A DNA stretch of 46,705 nucleotides from Nanobdellota archaeon (GCA_021811735.1 JAJZNK010000035.1:1-46705), one strand, 5' to 3'. Counted from the first letter of the stretch, positions 8,579 through 16,354 are shown. Program-made: numbers and translations. The notes: a model not told the origin generated them from the letters alone.

Positions 8579-8957
8579 AATAAATACTTATTGGTACCCT
8601 ATACAGCACCAATTCATACAATCCAAAGATATCGAGTAAACCTGTTAAAGTATTTTGAGAAACGAAAGGATCGATTTACGCGTTTGGAATACCGATTGTT
8701 GGTTATAAATATCCATTTGATTGTGATTTGTTGACAAGAAGCGATTAATCGTGAATTGAGATTCGCAAGGTATATACGATTTTATCACTTGGAGTAGTAT
8801 AGGTCTCGTTTGGGAGCGTAAAAGTCTATCTTTGGAGAAACCACTCTGACTGCATAGCAACTGTAAGCCATTATATTTTTAGGGTTTGCCGCAAATTATA
8901 AACATTAAGACAGCCGCGTAATCGGGTGTTAAACGTTATCGAATTGGTTTATAGCTA
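8579..8957. other. Intergenic region with no convincing gene
   Basis: About 380 bases lie between the ATPase promoter and the 3' end of the membrane-protein gene at 8958. A 71-codon minus-strand frame (8645-8860) has low-complexity, unstructured composition and no promoter at the right distance, so it is not called. No tRNA, repeat array or strong hairpin was seen. Confidence 0.5.
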
Positions 8958-9518
8958 TTATATTCCTATCGTGCTTAAAAACAGCAGCAGAGGGCTTACC
9001 GCGAAGACTAGGTTAAGCACCATGATCACAACCTGCAGTCTCACCTTATATAGCCAGTATGCCATGGCAGAGTATGCTGCTATGGTTAAGGATCCAACCC
9101 CCAAAGCCAAGCCGGTCATCAGGGGATTTGAGCCTGTGTCAAATGCAAATCCCACTGCAAGAAAAACAAATCCGATGCTTCCTACCACACCAATGGGCTC
9201 TTTCTGATAGTAACCTGTCGTTGTCAAGTACGCGATTATTATGGCAGATATCACAAGAGTGACCGTGAGAGCGTACACTGGTGCAAGCTGAAGTATGCTT
9301 GTTATCACCCCTGCTATGGCTATTACCTCCATCGCCTGCACAACTTTCTGCCTGGATGCCGATGCCGACGCAAAGAGTATCAATGCGCCTAGAAAGATTA
9401 GCAGTCTCTGCACCGACGAACCGTAGGGTATCAGGTACACTGAAAGGATTAGTATGACCATTGCAGCCACGGATATATAAAAGAAGAAATCATCAATTCT
9501 TTTCACTCTTCTTTCCAT
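8958..9518 (-). CDS. Six-helix membrane protein of unknown function
   Basis: The 186-residue product beginning MERRVKRIDDFFFY has about six hydrophobic segments: 14-30, 35-52, 59-80, 84-103, 112-132 and 140-180, the last possibly two helices. It has short polar loops and no recognised motif. A longer frame starts upstream at 9617, but the ATG at 9518 is preferred: on this strand a TATA box (TTTTATATA, about 9540-9550) lies 27 bases before it, consistent with a leaderless mRNA. It is transcribed divergently from the membrane protein at 9672. No function can be proposed. Confidence 0.6.
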   Translation of the reverse strand: MERRVKRIDDFFFYISVAAMVILILSVYLIPYGSSVQRLLIFLGALILFASASASRQKVVQAMEVIAIAGVITSILQLAPVYALTVTLVISAIIIAYLTTTGYYQKEPIGVVGSIGFVFLAVGFAFDTGSNPLMTGLALGVGSLTIAAYSAMAYWLYKVRLQVVIMVLNLVFAVSPLLLFLSTIGI

Positions 9519-9671
9519 GAGAATAGAGAATGCATCCGATATATAAAATGAACTCCATTTGAAAAACGGGCGAGAAGAAGGCATGTTGCAGGTTATTGTC
9601 CGTTTGAAACAACGCATGCTGCCGCTTTGCAGAAAATCAATATTTTAATACTAGACTATATTATAGTTCAT

Positions 9672-10370
9672 ATGTTATTCGGAAAAAATGGGAGATACTT
9701 GGGGGGCATTTTGTTGTTCGTAGGGCTGCTTCTGTTCGTAGCGGTATTTGCAGGGTTTTCTTCCGGATTTTTCTCGCATTCTTTTGCACAATCGGCGATA
9801 AAGGAGATAGTGAACTATACGGTCTCACAGGACCAGTTGAACAGCGTAATAATCAGCACTAACACCACTGGACTTATAAACACAGTCACGCCTCAGCTAA
9901 ATTCTGAAATATCCAACGTAAACTGTGGGATGGGTTGTATCGCGTCTAGTTATATCGACAGCCTGACTGGCGTTAAAATACCTATGGACAACATTGACCT
10001 TTTCCATTATGAACTCCTCTTTTTAGCAATAGCGATAGCAGGTGCCGTGCTGATGTTCTTTTCCTATAAACAGGAGAAAAAACTAACGGCTATAGGCAAG
10101 AACGTGATATCCTCCTCCATAATATCGATAGTGCTCTTTTACTTGCCGCTTGCTTTCATTTTACCGTTACTCCTCTCGTTCACCGTTTCATCATATTCTG
10201 TTAGGGTTCCGACTGAAGTGTTCTCAGGGTTTACTGCGTCCATATTCACCATCGATGTCATAGTTGTGATTGTCGGTTTGGCGCTCATTATAGCGGGAGC
10301 CATAATCAAAAGAATAAAAAGCAATCCTGTACAAAGCACTGGAACTAAATTGATAATCACGAAAAAATAA
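9672..10370 (+). CDS. Four-helix membrane protein of unknown function
   Basis: The 232-residue product beginning MLFGKNGRYLGG has a first hydrophobic helix at 10-30 and a polar, probably external, region (31-110) with Asn-rich sequence and a close Cys pair (C85, C89 in NVNCGMGC). Further helices lie at 112-131, 147-170 and 190-213, before a basic tail. The ATG at 9672 is chosen because a TATA-like TATTTTAATA (9641-9650) lies 27 bases upstream; an upstream start at 9627 would add a region that overlaps this box. It is divergent from the 8958-9518 membrane protein. No family is recognised. Confidence 0.6.
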   Translation: MLFGKNGRYLGGILLFVGLLLFVAVFAGFSSGFFSHSFAQSAIKEIVNYTVSQDQLNSVIISTNTTGLINTVTPQLNSEISNVNCGMGCIASSYIDSLTGVKIPMDNIDLFHYELLFLAIAIAGAVLMFFSYKQEKKLTAIGKNVISSSIISIVLFYLPLAFILPLLLSFTVSSYSVRVPTEVFSGFTASIFTIDVIVVIVGLALIIAGAIIKRIKSNPVQSTGTKLIITKK

Positions 10371-10385
10371 GGTCCTGCAAATGGG

Positions 10386-10557
10386 ATGCGTGAAATTTTC
10401 AAAGAACGGGACATCCTGCTAAGTGATCTTCGTAGGATTTGCATTTTCCGTTGCAAATTCAATCTGGGCATTCCTGATGTATATAATGCCGTCAATATTC
10501 ATCATAACCTTTTCAATCTGGTATATCTCAAGGGAGTCTGATTCAGCTTTCGGATAG
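10386..10557 (+). pseudogene. Frameshifted remnant of a short membrane protein gene
   Basis: An ATG frame at 10386 reads MREIFKERDILLSDL. Near base 10425 the coherent sequence jumps to another frame, which reads IFVGFAFSVANSIWAF, continues through a hydrophobic stretch and ends in SRESDSAFG at TAG 10555-10557. Neither frame alone makes a sensible protein, whereas the combined reading resembles the first helix of a transporter joined to a transporter C-terminus, suggesting a frameshift plus an internal deletion. The family (MFS-like) is a guess. A second SDSAFG-stop ending occurs at 11824. Confidence 0.35.
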
Positions 10558-10585
10558 TGATAACCGTCGTTATTGCGAGTCGAAT

Positions 10586-10604
10586 ATTATCGACATGTGA
10601 TAAT
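10586..10604. promoter_or_regulatory. Inverted repeat upstream of MNT gene 1
   Basis: ATTATC (10586-10591) and GATAAT (10599-10604) form an inverted repeat around GACATGT, which itself contains the palindrome ACATGT. It lies upstream of the TATA-like ATATTTAAAC (about 10636-10645) of the nucleotidyltransferase gene. It may be one half of an operator for that protein's N-terminal winged helix; this is inference. Confidence 0.35.
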
Positions 10605-10662
10605 ATAAAATTCACACAATGCTAACTATTGTAAAAATATTTAAACACATGTAATATTATAA

Positions 10663-10674
10663 TAACATATGTTA
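10663..10674. promoter_or_regulatory. 12-bp palindrome over the start codon of MNT gene 1
   Basis: TAACATATGTTA is a perfect 12-base palindrome that contains the ATG of the nucleotidyltransferase gene (10669-10671), about 29 bases after its TATA box and therefore at the probable transcription start. Its position fits a repressor site used for autoregulation by the encoded antitoxin-like protein. A 12-base palindrome in A+T-rich DNA can also occur by chance. Confidence 0.35.
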
Positions 10675-11193
10675 AAGATAATTAACAATATGAAGCCATT
10701 CTTTGAGGATTGTTATGAACGAATAAGTGTTAGGAAATATTCGAAACTCATAAAAGTATCCCCACCGACTGCGTCCAAAATACTGAAGAAATACGAAAAA
10801 GAGGGATTACTGGAAGAATCGCAGTTTGAGAGATATCTTTTTTTCAATGCAAGGCGAAGTAACAAAGACTTTTTGGATCTTTCTAGGTTGTATTGGAGAT
10901 ATCAATTGTCGGAAATATTGGCGCTCATAGAAAAACGTTTGGTAACTGAGCCCGCAGTGGTGCTTTTTGGATCTCTATCCAAAGCAGAAGTCAAAAAAAC
11001 ATCCGATATTGACATAGCAATCGTGGGAACTAAAAAAAATGCCACTGTAATTAGCGCGGCCGAATTATCCGAATTCGAAAAAAGGCTTGGAAGAAAGATA
11101 GAAATATTTGAATTTGAATCATTGCCGAATTTAGCAGAGTTGCCTCTTTTTAAAGCAGTATTAAATGGGTATATACTTATGAACACCTTATGA
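10669..11193 (+). CDS. Winged-helix/MNT nucleotidyltransferase (pair 1)
   Basis: The 174-residue protein joins a winged-helix DNA-binding N-terminus (about 12-60) to a minimal nucleotidyltransferase domain. The core motif is G101-S102-x10-D113-x-D115 (GSLSKAEVKKTSDIDIAIVG), the metal/NTP site of MNT enzymes. In characterised MntA-HepT pairs, MNT is the antitoxin that AMPylates the HEPN toxin; this role is taken from the family. The HEPN gene follows after 4 bases, so the two are co-translated. The attached DNA-binding domain and the palindromes around the start suggest the protein represses its own operon. Confidence 0.85.
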   Translation: MLKIINNMKPFFEDCYERISVRKYSKLIKVSPPTASKILKKYEKEGLLEESQFERYLFFNARRSNKDFLDLSRLYWRYQLSEILALIEKRLVTEPAVVLFGSLSKAEVKKTSDIDIAIVGTKKNATVISAAELSEFEKRLGRKIEIFEFESLPNLAELPLFKAVLNGYILMNTL

Positions 11194-11197
11194 GGTT

Positions 11198-11602
11198 ATG
11201 GACTGGAAAAACTGCCTGGATTCAGCAATTGCAAAGAAAATAACTCCTGATACAGAACTAATAAAATCTCTGTTAATCTCCTCGAGTAACAAGCTTGAAT
11301 CTGCCAACTTGTTAAAAACCAATGAAGTGACGGCAAGCTCAAAGTTTTCTCTGGCTTATGATGCACTAAGAGAAATATTGGAAGCCGTGGCGATAAAAGA
11401 AGGATATAAAATATACAATCATGAGTGTTATGCGTGTTTTCTGGGCGAGGAATTCGGTAAAAAAGATGAGGCTACAGAATTTGATTATTTTCGTAGAATA
11501 AGGAATAAGATAAATTATTATGGCGAGAACCTATCGGTTGAAGACATCTCTTCGTTAATAAAAAGAATAGAAAACCTGATTGAAACAATAAAGCACTTTT
11601 AG
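11198..11602 (+). CDS. HEPN-domain protein, putative toxin (pair 1)
   Basis: This 134-residue all-helical protein fits the HEPN domain. The conserved central helix (SLAYDALREILEAVAI, 51-66) is followed by a C-terminal motif RNKINYY at 102-108. HEPN RNases of HepT type carry R-x4-6-H; here the His position holds Tyr107, so RNase activity by the standard mechanism is uncertain. GAGG lies just before the ATG, and the gene is 4 bases behind its MNT partner. As in known MNT-HEPN modules it should act in a complex with the partner. The toxin label is by context, not by motif. Confidence 0.75.
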   Translation: MDWKNCLDSAIAKKITPDTELIKSLLISSSNKLESANLLKTNEVTASSKFSLAYDALREILEAVAIKEGYKIYNHECYACFLGEEFGKKDEATEFDYFRRIRNKINYYGENLSVEDISSLIKRIENLIETIKHF

Positions 11603-11746
11603 AGCAATACTATCGCATCCCAGAAAACGGTTTTTATAGTTATTTAGAGATTACTGAGTTAACGCTAGATTGTCGTCTTTATTAACGTTAATATCGTCAC
11701 AACCAATGTTGATATGGCTGGCAAGAAGGATTTGTATACTTGCTAA

Positions 11747-11824
11747 TTTATAATAATTTCAGTATTTCCTACGACTCTTTCGGTACGCCGTACTCTCAGA
11801 AAATCCGATTCAGCTTTCGGGTAA
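11747..11824 (+). pseudogene. Possible transporter-gene 3' remnant (SDSAFG end)
   Basis: An open frame without a start codon runs from 11747 to TAA 11822-11824 and ends in LRKSDSAFG. The same last six residues, from nearly the same 17-base sequence, end the remnant at 10555-10557, and both occur in otherwise non-coding DNA on the same strand 1.27 kb apart. They may be the 3' ends of two decayed copies of one gene family. The similarity is short (14 identical bases), so chance is possible. Confidence 0.25.
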
Positions 11825-11828
11825 ACTA

Positions 11829-12011
11829 TTAACTGCTTTCTCCTTCGTAATACTCTTTTAGAACCTCATTAGAGTTGTTCTCTATCTGTTGTTCTATGAT
11901 TTTTTCTTCTTCATCCATAGTTGGAATTAAATGCGTCCCTAATATAAAAACGTTAACGTCTACTTGTGACTGCTCAGGTGATTTTTCTAATATCTCTCTG
12001 AAATTCTTCAT
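11829..12011 (-). CDS. Short hypothetical protein or gene fragment
   Basis: This 60-codon frame starts MKNFREILEKSPEQ and is acidic towards the end (MDEEEKIIEQQIENNSNEV). Coherent sequence continues upstream of the ATG in the same frame (GVASGDSSLLENKWL) to a stop, so it could be the 3' part of a larger, truncated gene. No good TATA box stands 25 bases before the ATG. No family is recognised. It lies between two remnants and the oxidase-like gene. Confidence 0.3.
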   Translation of the reverse strand: MKNFREILEKSPEQSQVDVNVFILGTHLIPTMDEEEKIIEQQIENNSNEVLKEYYEGESS

Positions 12012-12079
12012 AAGCCATTTGTTCTCAAGTAACGATGAATCGCCACTGGCGACTCCACATGCTACTTTTCATCAAGTTT

Positions 12080-13477
12080 TTAATGCCGTTTATTGGATAA
12101 TCTTTTGTTGTGACCAGATACAACATCCGCATTTCTATAGTTGTTGGCGGTTATATACAGCATCAAAACCATCGCGGCTGTCGTCAACGCGACTCCTGCT
12201 GCCTCTACATACCATGATAAAGTTACAAGGTACACAAGCACTCCATCGGCGCTGAGAAGTATCCCTGCGAAAAAAAGATATGCGCTAAAATTCACATATC
12301 TGGAATCACGCTTTATGAACAGCAAAAAGCCAAGTAGCAGTCCAGCTAGGACAGGCATGAGGAAAAATGCAAACACGAGATGCGCATTCATATAAGCCAT
12401 ATCGTAGATGTATCCTGCTCCACCGTTTGGAGGTGCTCCCGGACTGCCGAAGCCATAATAGACCTCGTTGAATTCTATTATGTATCCGATGCCTATCATA
12501 ACAAACACGGTGGCTACCCATACAAGAAGTTCGGCTACTTGGATCAGTTTAATGCTCTTTTTTCTGGAAAGAACGAAGTAAATACCTACTACAGATATCA
12601 ACGCGCCTACTCCTATCAATCCCGTCAGGAAATCATCAAAGGCAAGGCCGTTCATTCCTCCAGATCCCGATGTGAACAATGTAGGTATGGAATATGTGCT
12701 GAATGAGGATATTATGTATATATAAGTCATTCCCACCGTGCCTATCATTGAAACGACCATGCCGATGTTTACCAGCCTTCTTTTCCCCTTGGTTAAATTT
12801 TCGTACCCGAAGCCAATAAGCGCCAAAGCGACTATCCCTCCCATGATGGCAGGAAGCATTTCGTGAGAATGTGATGTCAGAAGATTTACTAGAAAGGATG
12901 ATGTTCCTCCAATGGAATTCATGAATGAATTAAACAACGGAATCGTGCCGAAACCGTAAAGATAGCCATATTCATATATCATCCCCATAATTGTTGCGGC
13001 TCCTGCAGAAACAGTGGAGAACACTACGAGTAGATAAGCACCCCATATCTTTTTGAATCTTGCCTTGTCCCTGAAGGGGACTACAAGCAACCCTAAAAAG
13101 AAAAGAAAGGCAATGCCTAGCATCCATACGTCTCTCGCACCTTGGATTATATAATCCGCACCCTGTGTCGCCACGGGGTAGAATAAAACAAGACCTACAA
13201 TGTTTAAAATTAACAAGGGAACTGTGCTGACGCTTATGATTCTTGAGATCTTTTTGGGCAGCTTCAGGACAAAAGAGGCATAGATTATAAGTAAGAGAGC
13301 TAAGGGAATCATTACAGTGTGATAATAATTTATTGTATCGCGTGTAAAATCTCCTAGCTTGAACAAAGAAACCTCTGGAATCAGGGGACTTACTGCCACC
13401 ATAACAACGATGTAAAAGATAAGTATGAAAATGTTGAACTTTTCTCCCGCTAAAACCTTGATGCCTGTACTTGCCAT
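12080..13477 (-). CDS. 12-helix membrane protein resembling heme-copper oxidase subunit I
   Basis: The 465 residues form about twelve hydrophobic helices: near 12-32, 52-72, 80-102, 116-134, 145-168, 195-224, 236-258, 283-304, 312-335, 364-388, 398-420 and 425-447. This is the number found in heme-copper oxidase subunit I. The few membrane histidines fall where that family has ligands: H53 in helix 2 (YYHTVMIP; compare the family's H-x-x-x-M), H203 and H205 in helix 6 (SHSHEMLP; compare HPEVY), and H366 in helix 10 (MNAHLVFAF; compare AHFHY). The helix-7 His pair that binds CuB is absent, so it is not a normal oxidase. The next gene upstream is heme O synthase. Function is unproven: it may be a degenerate relative or an unrelated b-type heme protein. 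Confidence 0.5.
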   Translation of the reverse strand: MASTGIKVLAGEKFNIFILIFYIVVMVAVSPLIPEVSLFKLGDFTRDTINYYHTVMIPLALLLIIYASFVLKLPKKISRIISVSTVPLLILNIVGLVLFYPVATQGADYIIQGARDVWMLGIAFLFFLGLLVVPFRDKARFKKIWGAYLLVVFSTVSAGAATIMGMIYEYGYLYGFGTIPLFNSFMNSIGGTSSFLVNLLTSHSHEMLPAIMGGIVALALIGFGYENLTKGKRRLVNIGMVVSMIGTVGMTYIYIISSFSTYSIPTLFTSGSGGMNGLAFDDFLTGLIGVGALISVVGIYFVLSRKKSIKLIQVAELLVWVATVFVMIGIGYIIEFNEVYYGFGSPGAPPNGGAGYIYDMAYMNAHLVFAFFLMPVLAGLLLGFLLFIKRDSRYVNFSAYLFFAGILLSADGVLVYLVTLSWYVEAAGVALTTAAMVLMLYITANNYRNADVVSGHNKRLSNKRH

Positions 13478-13578
13478 CCTATGTCTTATACTGCCACGGA
13501 GATTATAATCCTCCTAATAGTAAGCTTACGTCTCTCTTTTTAATACTTTTAACACTTTCTGAATTATAGAAAACCCTG

Positions 13579-14442
13579 CTAGAAATAGATCACATTGAGA
13601 ATAAGCACTGTCAGCACGGCAATCAAGTAAATATTCAAAAAGTTGAAAAATGAGAGTGCTGCTGCCTTTGGTTTTATGAGAAAGACTGTAAGCAAATACA
13701 TGAATATTATGTTTAAGGCAATCATAAGCAGCATGGGGAACAATGATAAACCAAGTTCAAAAATCAATGCGAATGACAGAATCACAGCTGCTATGGAAGA
13801 CACTGCTATAGCACTGCCCCATACATTTTCCTTGAACACAGTAGGAAGCATGGGAATTTTCGCTTTCTTGTAATCTTCCGTGTACTTTACCGCCAGCGAC
13901 CATATGTGGGGTGGAGTCCAAAACAGCACAAACATGAACAGTAGAAAACCAACTAATAATGACGCCGAGTCTGCAGCGAGAAAACCGAACAGCACAGGTA
14001 TTGCGCCGGCAAAAGACCCCCATATTATATTTTGGTATGTTCTGGGTTTAAGCCAATAGCTGTAGATAAAGATATTATCGAATATACCAAATGTCATAAG
14101 TCCCAGAAACTGTAGTCCAAGCATAAAACTAAGGACAAGTGCCGTCGCAAGTAAAATCGTACCTATGCCTATCGCTGTTTTGGCGCTTATCTCTCTGGTG
14201 ACCAAAGGTCTGTGCCGTGTCCTGTTCATCACCTTATCAGCAGGCAGGTCTATGAGGTTGGTTATTGACTCGCACCCCGCTGTTCCACTCGCGAGAGCTA
14301 TAATAACTAAAATTAACCTGAATGTGTAGAATGAATGGGTTAGAAGACTTCCAAGGATAAAACCTAAAATAGCCGTGACAACTAACACACCCCAGAGTAC
14401 TGGTTGCGTCATCTTAAAGTAAGATATTGCCCGATTTCCCAT
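13579..14442 (-). CDS. ctaB: Protoheme IX farnesyltransferase (heme O synthase)
   Basis: CtaB/CyoE is a UbiA-family membrane enzyme that attaches a farnesyl group to heme b, giving heme O for heme-copper oxidases. The 287 residues have about nine hydrophobic helices. The diagnostic first Asp-rich motif, N62-x2-D65-x3-D69 followed by NRTRHRPL (73-80), is complete; the RTRxRPL part separates heme O synthases from other UbiA prenyltransferases. A second aspartate-type loop is less clear. It lies 101 bases upstream of the 12-helix protein on the same strand, so the two may be expressed together. No canonical heme-copper oxidase gene is visible in this window. Confidence 0.9.
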   Translation of the reverse strand: MGNRAISYFKMTQPVLWGVLVVTAILGFILGSLLTHSFYTFRLILVIIALASGTAGCESITNLIDLPADKVMNRTRHRPLVTREISAKTAIGIGTILLATALVLSFMLGLQFLGLMTFGIFDNIFIYSYWLKPRTYQNIIWGSFAGAIPVLFGFLAADSASLLVGFLLFMFVLFWTPPHIWSLAVKYTEDYKKAKIPMLPTVFKENVWGSAIAVSSIAAVILSFALIFELGLSLFPMLLMIALNIIFMYLLTVFLIKPKAAALSFFNFLNIYLIAVLTVLILNVIYF

Positions 14443-14463
14443 AGTTTTTAATTTTACCGTTTT

Positions 14464-14850
14464 TTACTCCACGGATAATTTGGACTTTACCCAGTCCATA
14501 AATCTCTTGGACCTGACCAACAACAGATTCGCTTCTTTTTCGCTGCTAGATGTTTCTGTATACCCAAATTCGTTCCTTTGATCGAGTGCCCCAGCCAATA
14601 TATCTTTTTTGGATTCGTTATTTGATGCTGCTTGTACATGTAATTGTATGGCTTCATTGTGATTCTTACTGGCTCGTCTTCCAAGCATCGAAATACAAAA
14701 CGCATCGTTAGCAAGTATTATGGACTGTGCTGCATCGAATGCCGCCGCGTTTAACCTGCCTTTCTGATAGTTTTCCAGCGCGGAGTAATAGAATTCCTCT
14801 GATTTTCTTATAAATTTATCGGCTTCGGCTTTTCTCACTTCTCTTGCCAT
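14464..14850 (-). CDS. HEPN-domain protein, putative toxin (pair 2)
   Basis: The 128 residues form a HEPN-like helical bundle. An N-terminal helix carries KSEEFYYSALENY (16-28), GRLNAAAFDAAQSIILANDAF follows (31-51), and the C-terminal motif is QRNEFGY (91-97). As in pair 1, the position of the catalytic His of R-x4-6-H is filled by Tyr (R92...Y97). The start overlaps the 3' end of the nucleotidyltransferase gene by 16 bases, so the two are translationally coupled. The inward-facing SIILANDA segment is typical of HEPN proteins of DPANN and other archaea. The toxin role is inferred from the partner. Confidence 0.75.
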   Translation of the reverse strand: MAREVRKAEADKFIRKSEEFYYSALENYQKGRLNAAAFDAAQSIILANDAFCISMLGRRASKNHNEAIQLHVQAASNNESKKDILAGALDQRNEFGYTETSSSEKEANLLLVRSKRFMDWVKSKLSVE

Positions 14851-15425
14851 ACTAATGCCTCCAGATCTTTTCCGTATAGTAATTTATATCCTGCAAAGAT
14901 ATTTATGGTAAATTCATTCCCTGCTTTGGCATCGGTAATAAAGCGTTTAATATTCATCGCAATTGGAGATATGTGAATGCCGGATTTTACAGTGATTGTG
15001 CTAGCAATATCAGATAACTTGTCTCTGTCGAGTGGCTTTTCATATAACACCAATAAATCTATATCGCTGCCTATTTTCAGACCTTTGACCGCTGAACCAA
15101 AAAGTACTATGCTCACAGGGTTTAGCTTTTTGCATTCCGATACAACTTCTTTTTCTATTCTATCCAAAAGTCTATTTTCCTCGTTGAATGCTGTCTTTAC
15201 ACTGTCTGCCACAAAATTTGATGAAAATGAATAAAGCATTGTATTTCCAATGGATTTCTCATACAGCATACCTTTATCACGAAGGTCCTTTAAACACTCG
15301 TTTGTCTGAGATTTGGAACTGTTCAGAATTCTTGAAATCTCAGAGCCGCTCAGAGATGTATTTCTACGCACCAATAATCCGATGATCCTAGTCTTTAATC
15401 TGGAATCGAATATTTGCTCAAACAT
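14835..15425 (-). CDS. Winged-helix/MNT nucleotidyltransferase (pair 2)
   Basis: The protein has 196 residues. The N-terminal winged helix (about 8-68) includes a recognition-helix region SGSEISRILNSSKSQTNECL (26-45), followed by an MNT domain with G110-S111-x9-D121-x-D123. Domain order matches pair 1, but the sequence is clearly different, so the two are not a recent duplication. A TATA box (GATATAAAAG on this strand, centre about 15452) lies 27 bases before the ATG, suggesting a leaderless mRNA. An inverted repeat sits further upstream at 15477-15494. By family it is the antitoxin partner of the HEPN protein downstream. Confidence 0.85.
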   Translation of the reverse strand: MFEQIFDSRLKTRIIGLLVRRNTSLSGSEISRILNSSKSQTNECLKDLRDKGMLYEKSIGNTMLYSFSSNFVADSVKTAFNEENRLLDRIEKEVVSECKKLNPVSIVLFGSAVKGLKIGSDIDLLVLYEKPLDRDKLSDIASTITVKSGIHISPIAMNIKRFITDAKAGNEFTINIFAGYKLLYGKDLEALVWQEK

Positions 15426-15476
15426 ACCTATATTACACTTTTTCTGACTTTTATATCTTTAGAAATATCAAACGAT

Positions 15477-15494
15477 TGTTCGATTTATCGAACA
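15477..15494. promoter_or_regulatory. 7-bp inverted repeat upstream of pair 2
   Basis: TGTTCGA (15477-15483) and TCGAACA (15488-15494) are perfect inverted copies around TTTA. The site lies 52-69 bases upstream of the pair 2 start, behind its TATA box, and about 100 bases after the TrmB-like stop on the same strand. It could be an operator for the winged helix of pair 2 or a hairpin at the end of the upstream transcript. A T-run after the hairpin, which would favour a terminator, is not obvious. Confidence 0.4.
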
Positions 15495-15595
15495 TCTAAA
15501 AGATTACTCTTTGAGAATTACTGATGCAAGGGGTTTCAATAAGAAAAAGCGTTGTGACAACGAATACGGTGGTTAAGTTCTTTCCCAGTCTACAA

Positions 15596-16354
15596 CTATT
15601 CTTTTAATTTTTCTGCACTGTTCCAGACCCTATTAAAATATCGTTTAAACCCATCGGTCATCCGTTCGTTATCTATGAGTATAGCCGTTGGAGAATTGCC
15701 CCACAATGTTATTACAGTTTTATCAGAGTATACTGAAATTACCAATGGTGTTTCTTCTTTGTTTGGTAATATCCGTAATTTTGTAAGTTTCTGTTTTTCA
15801 TATGTTTTTATAAATTCTATGGCATCGGCAAAAAGCACCATTCTTTGTCTTACCATCTGCCTTTCTCGCGCCCTGTTCCATTTCTTAAAAAATTGACGCA
15901 TAGGTAATTCTATGTTGGAAACGCCTAATACAAGTTCTTCATCGCCCTTCTTTAAGGAATTTAATATGTTATTGAAAACTTTTTCCACCCCGCTATAGCC
16001 CTGATAGACAAAAACATCCTGTTTTTGTTCTGGTTTTTGTGAATTTTGCATTTTATCAAGAATTGGTATAGCTTCTCTCGCTCGTCTCTCCAGATCCTTT
16101 GCAATCTCTACTAATTTAGACGGGTTTTCAGCCGCAAAGTACTTCCGTTTTCCGACCAGCGTATAATGAACAAGGCCGCGCTTCATAAGTTTTTCCAGAT
16201 TTGCATAAACAATTGAGCTGTAAAGCCCGCTATTATGGATTATCTCACCGGTTTTAGAACTGCCCAACTCTAACAGAGTCAAATAAGTTTTTGTTTCGGA
16301 TTCGCTCAGACCTAAAGCATTCAAAAGCGCGATTATTTGAATATTACTCTCCAT
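15596..16354 (-). CDS. TrmB-family transcriptional regulator
   Basis: The 252 residues begin with the TrmB-type winged helix (about 8-75): LGLSESETKTYLTLLELGSS, then a YSSIVYANLEKLMKRGLV recognition region. A helical linker (80-105) and a C-terminal sensor domain with a phospholipase-D-like fold follow, as in many archaeal regulators of sugar or metabolite genes. It is divergent from guanine deaminase, with a 47-base gap that holds one TATA element and an imperfect palindrome. It probably controls itself and that gene; the effector is unknown. Confidence 0.85.
   Translation of the reverse strand: MESNIQIIALLNALGLSESETKTYLTLLELGSSKTGEIIHNSGLYSSIVYANLEKLMKRGLVHYTLVGKRKYFAAENPSKLVEIAKDLERRAREAIPILDKMQNSQKPEQKQDVFVYQGYSGVEKVFNNILNSLKKGDEELVLGVSNIELPMRQFFKKWNRARERQMVRQRMVLFADAIEFIKTYEKQKLTKLRILPNKEETPLVISVYSDKTVITLWGNSPTAILIDNERMTDGFKRYFNRVWNSAEKLKE

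Larger units (their letters stand above)
11603..12079. other. Intergenic region with decayed coding traces
   Basis: Nearly 480 bases separate HEPN 1 from the 12-helix membrane protein. Two traces are annotated separately: a frame ending in KSDSAFG at 11824 (+) and a 60-codon frame at 11829-12011 (-). The rest (11603-11745 and 12012-12079) shows no gene, tRNA or strong repeat. The region looks like a graveyard between an accessory module and a core-like gene. Confidence 0.4.

Noticed and set aside
8645-8860. Reverse 71-codon frame in the gap before 8958
   Set aside because: Composition is not protein-like, there is no TATA box at a suitable distance and no motif.
10139-10495. Reverse 118-codon frame over the end of the four-helix protein gene
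   Set aside because: It is antisense to a coherent membrane protein and to the remnant at 10386-10557.
10540-11820. 14-base exact repeat considered as an integration-site repeat
   Set aside because: A 14-base match is expected by chance a few times in a window of this size; it is kept only as weak evidence because of the shared reading frame.
12306-12706. Other frames inside the 12-helix protein gene
   Set aside because: Shadows of the long membrane-protein frame, rich in Cys, His and Arg as antisense or shifted frames of helices usually are.
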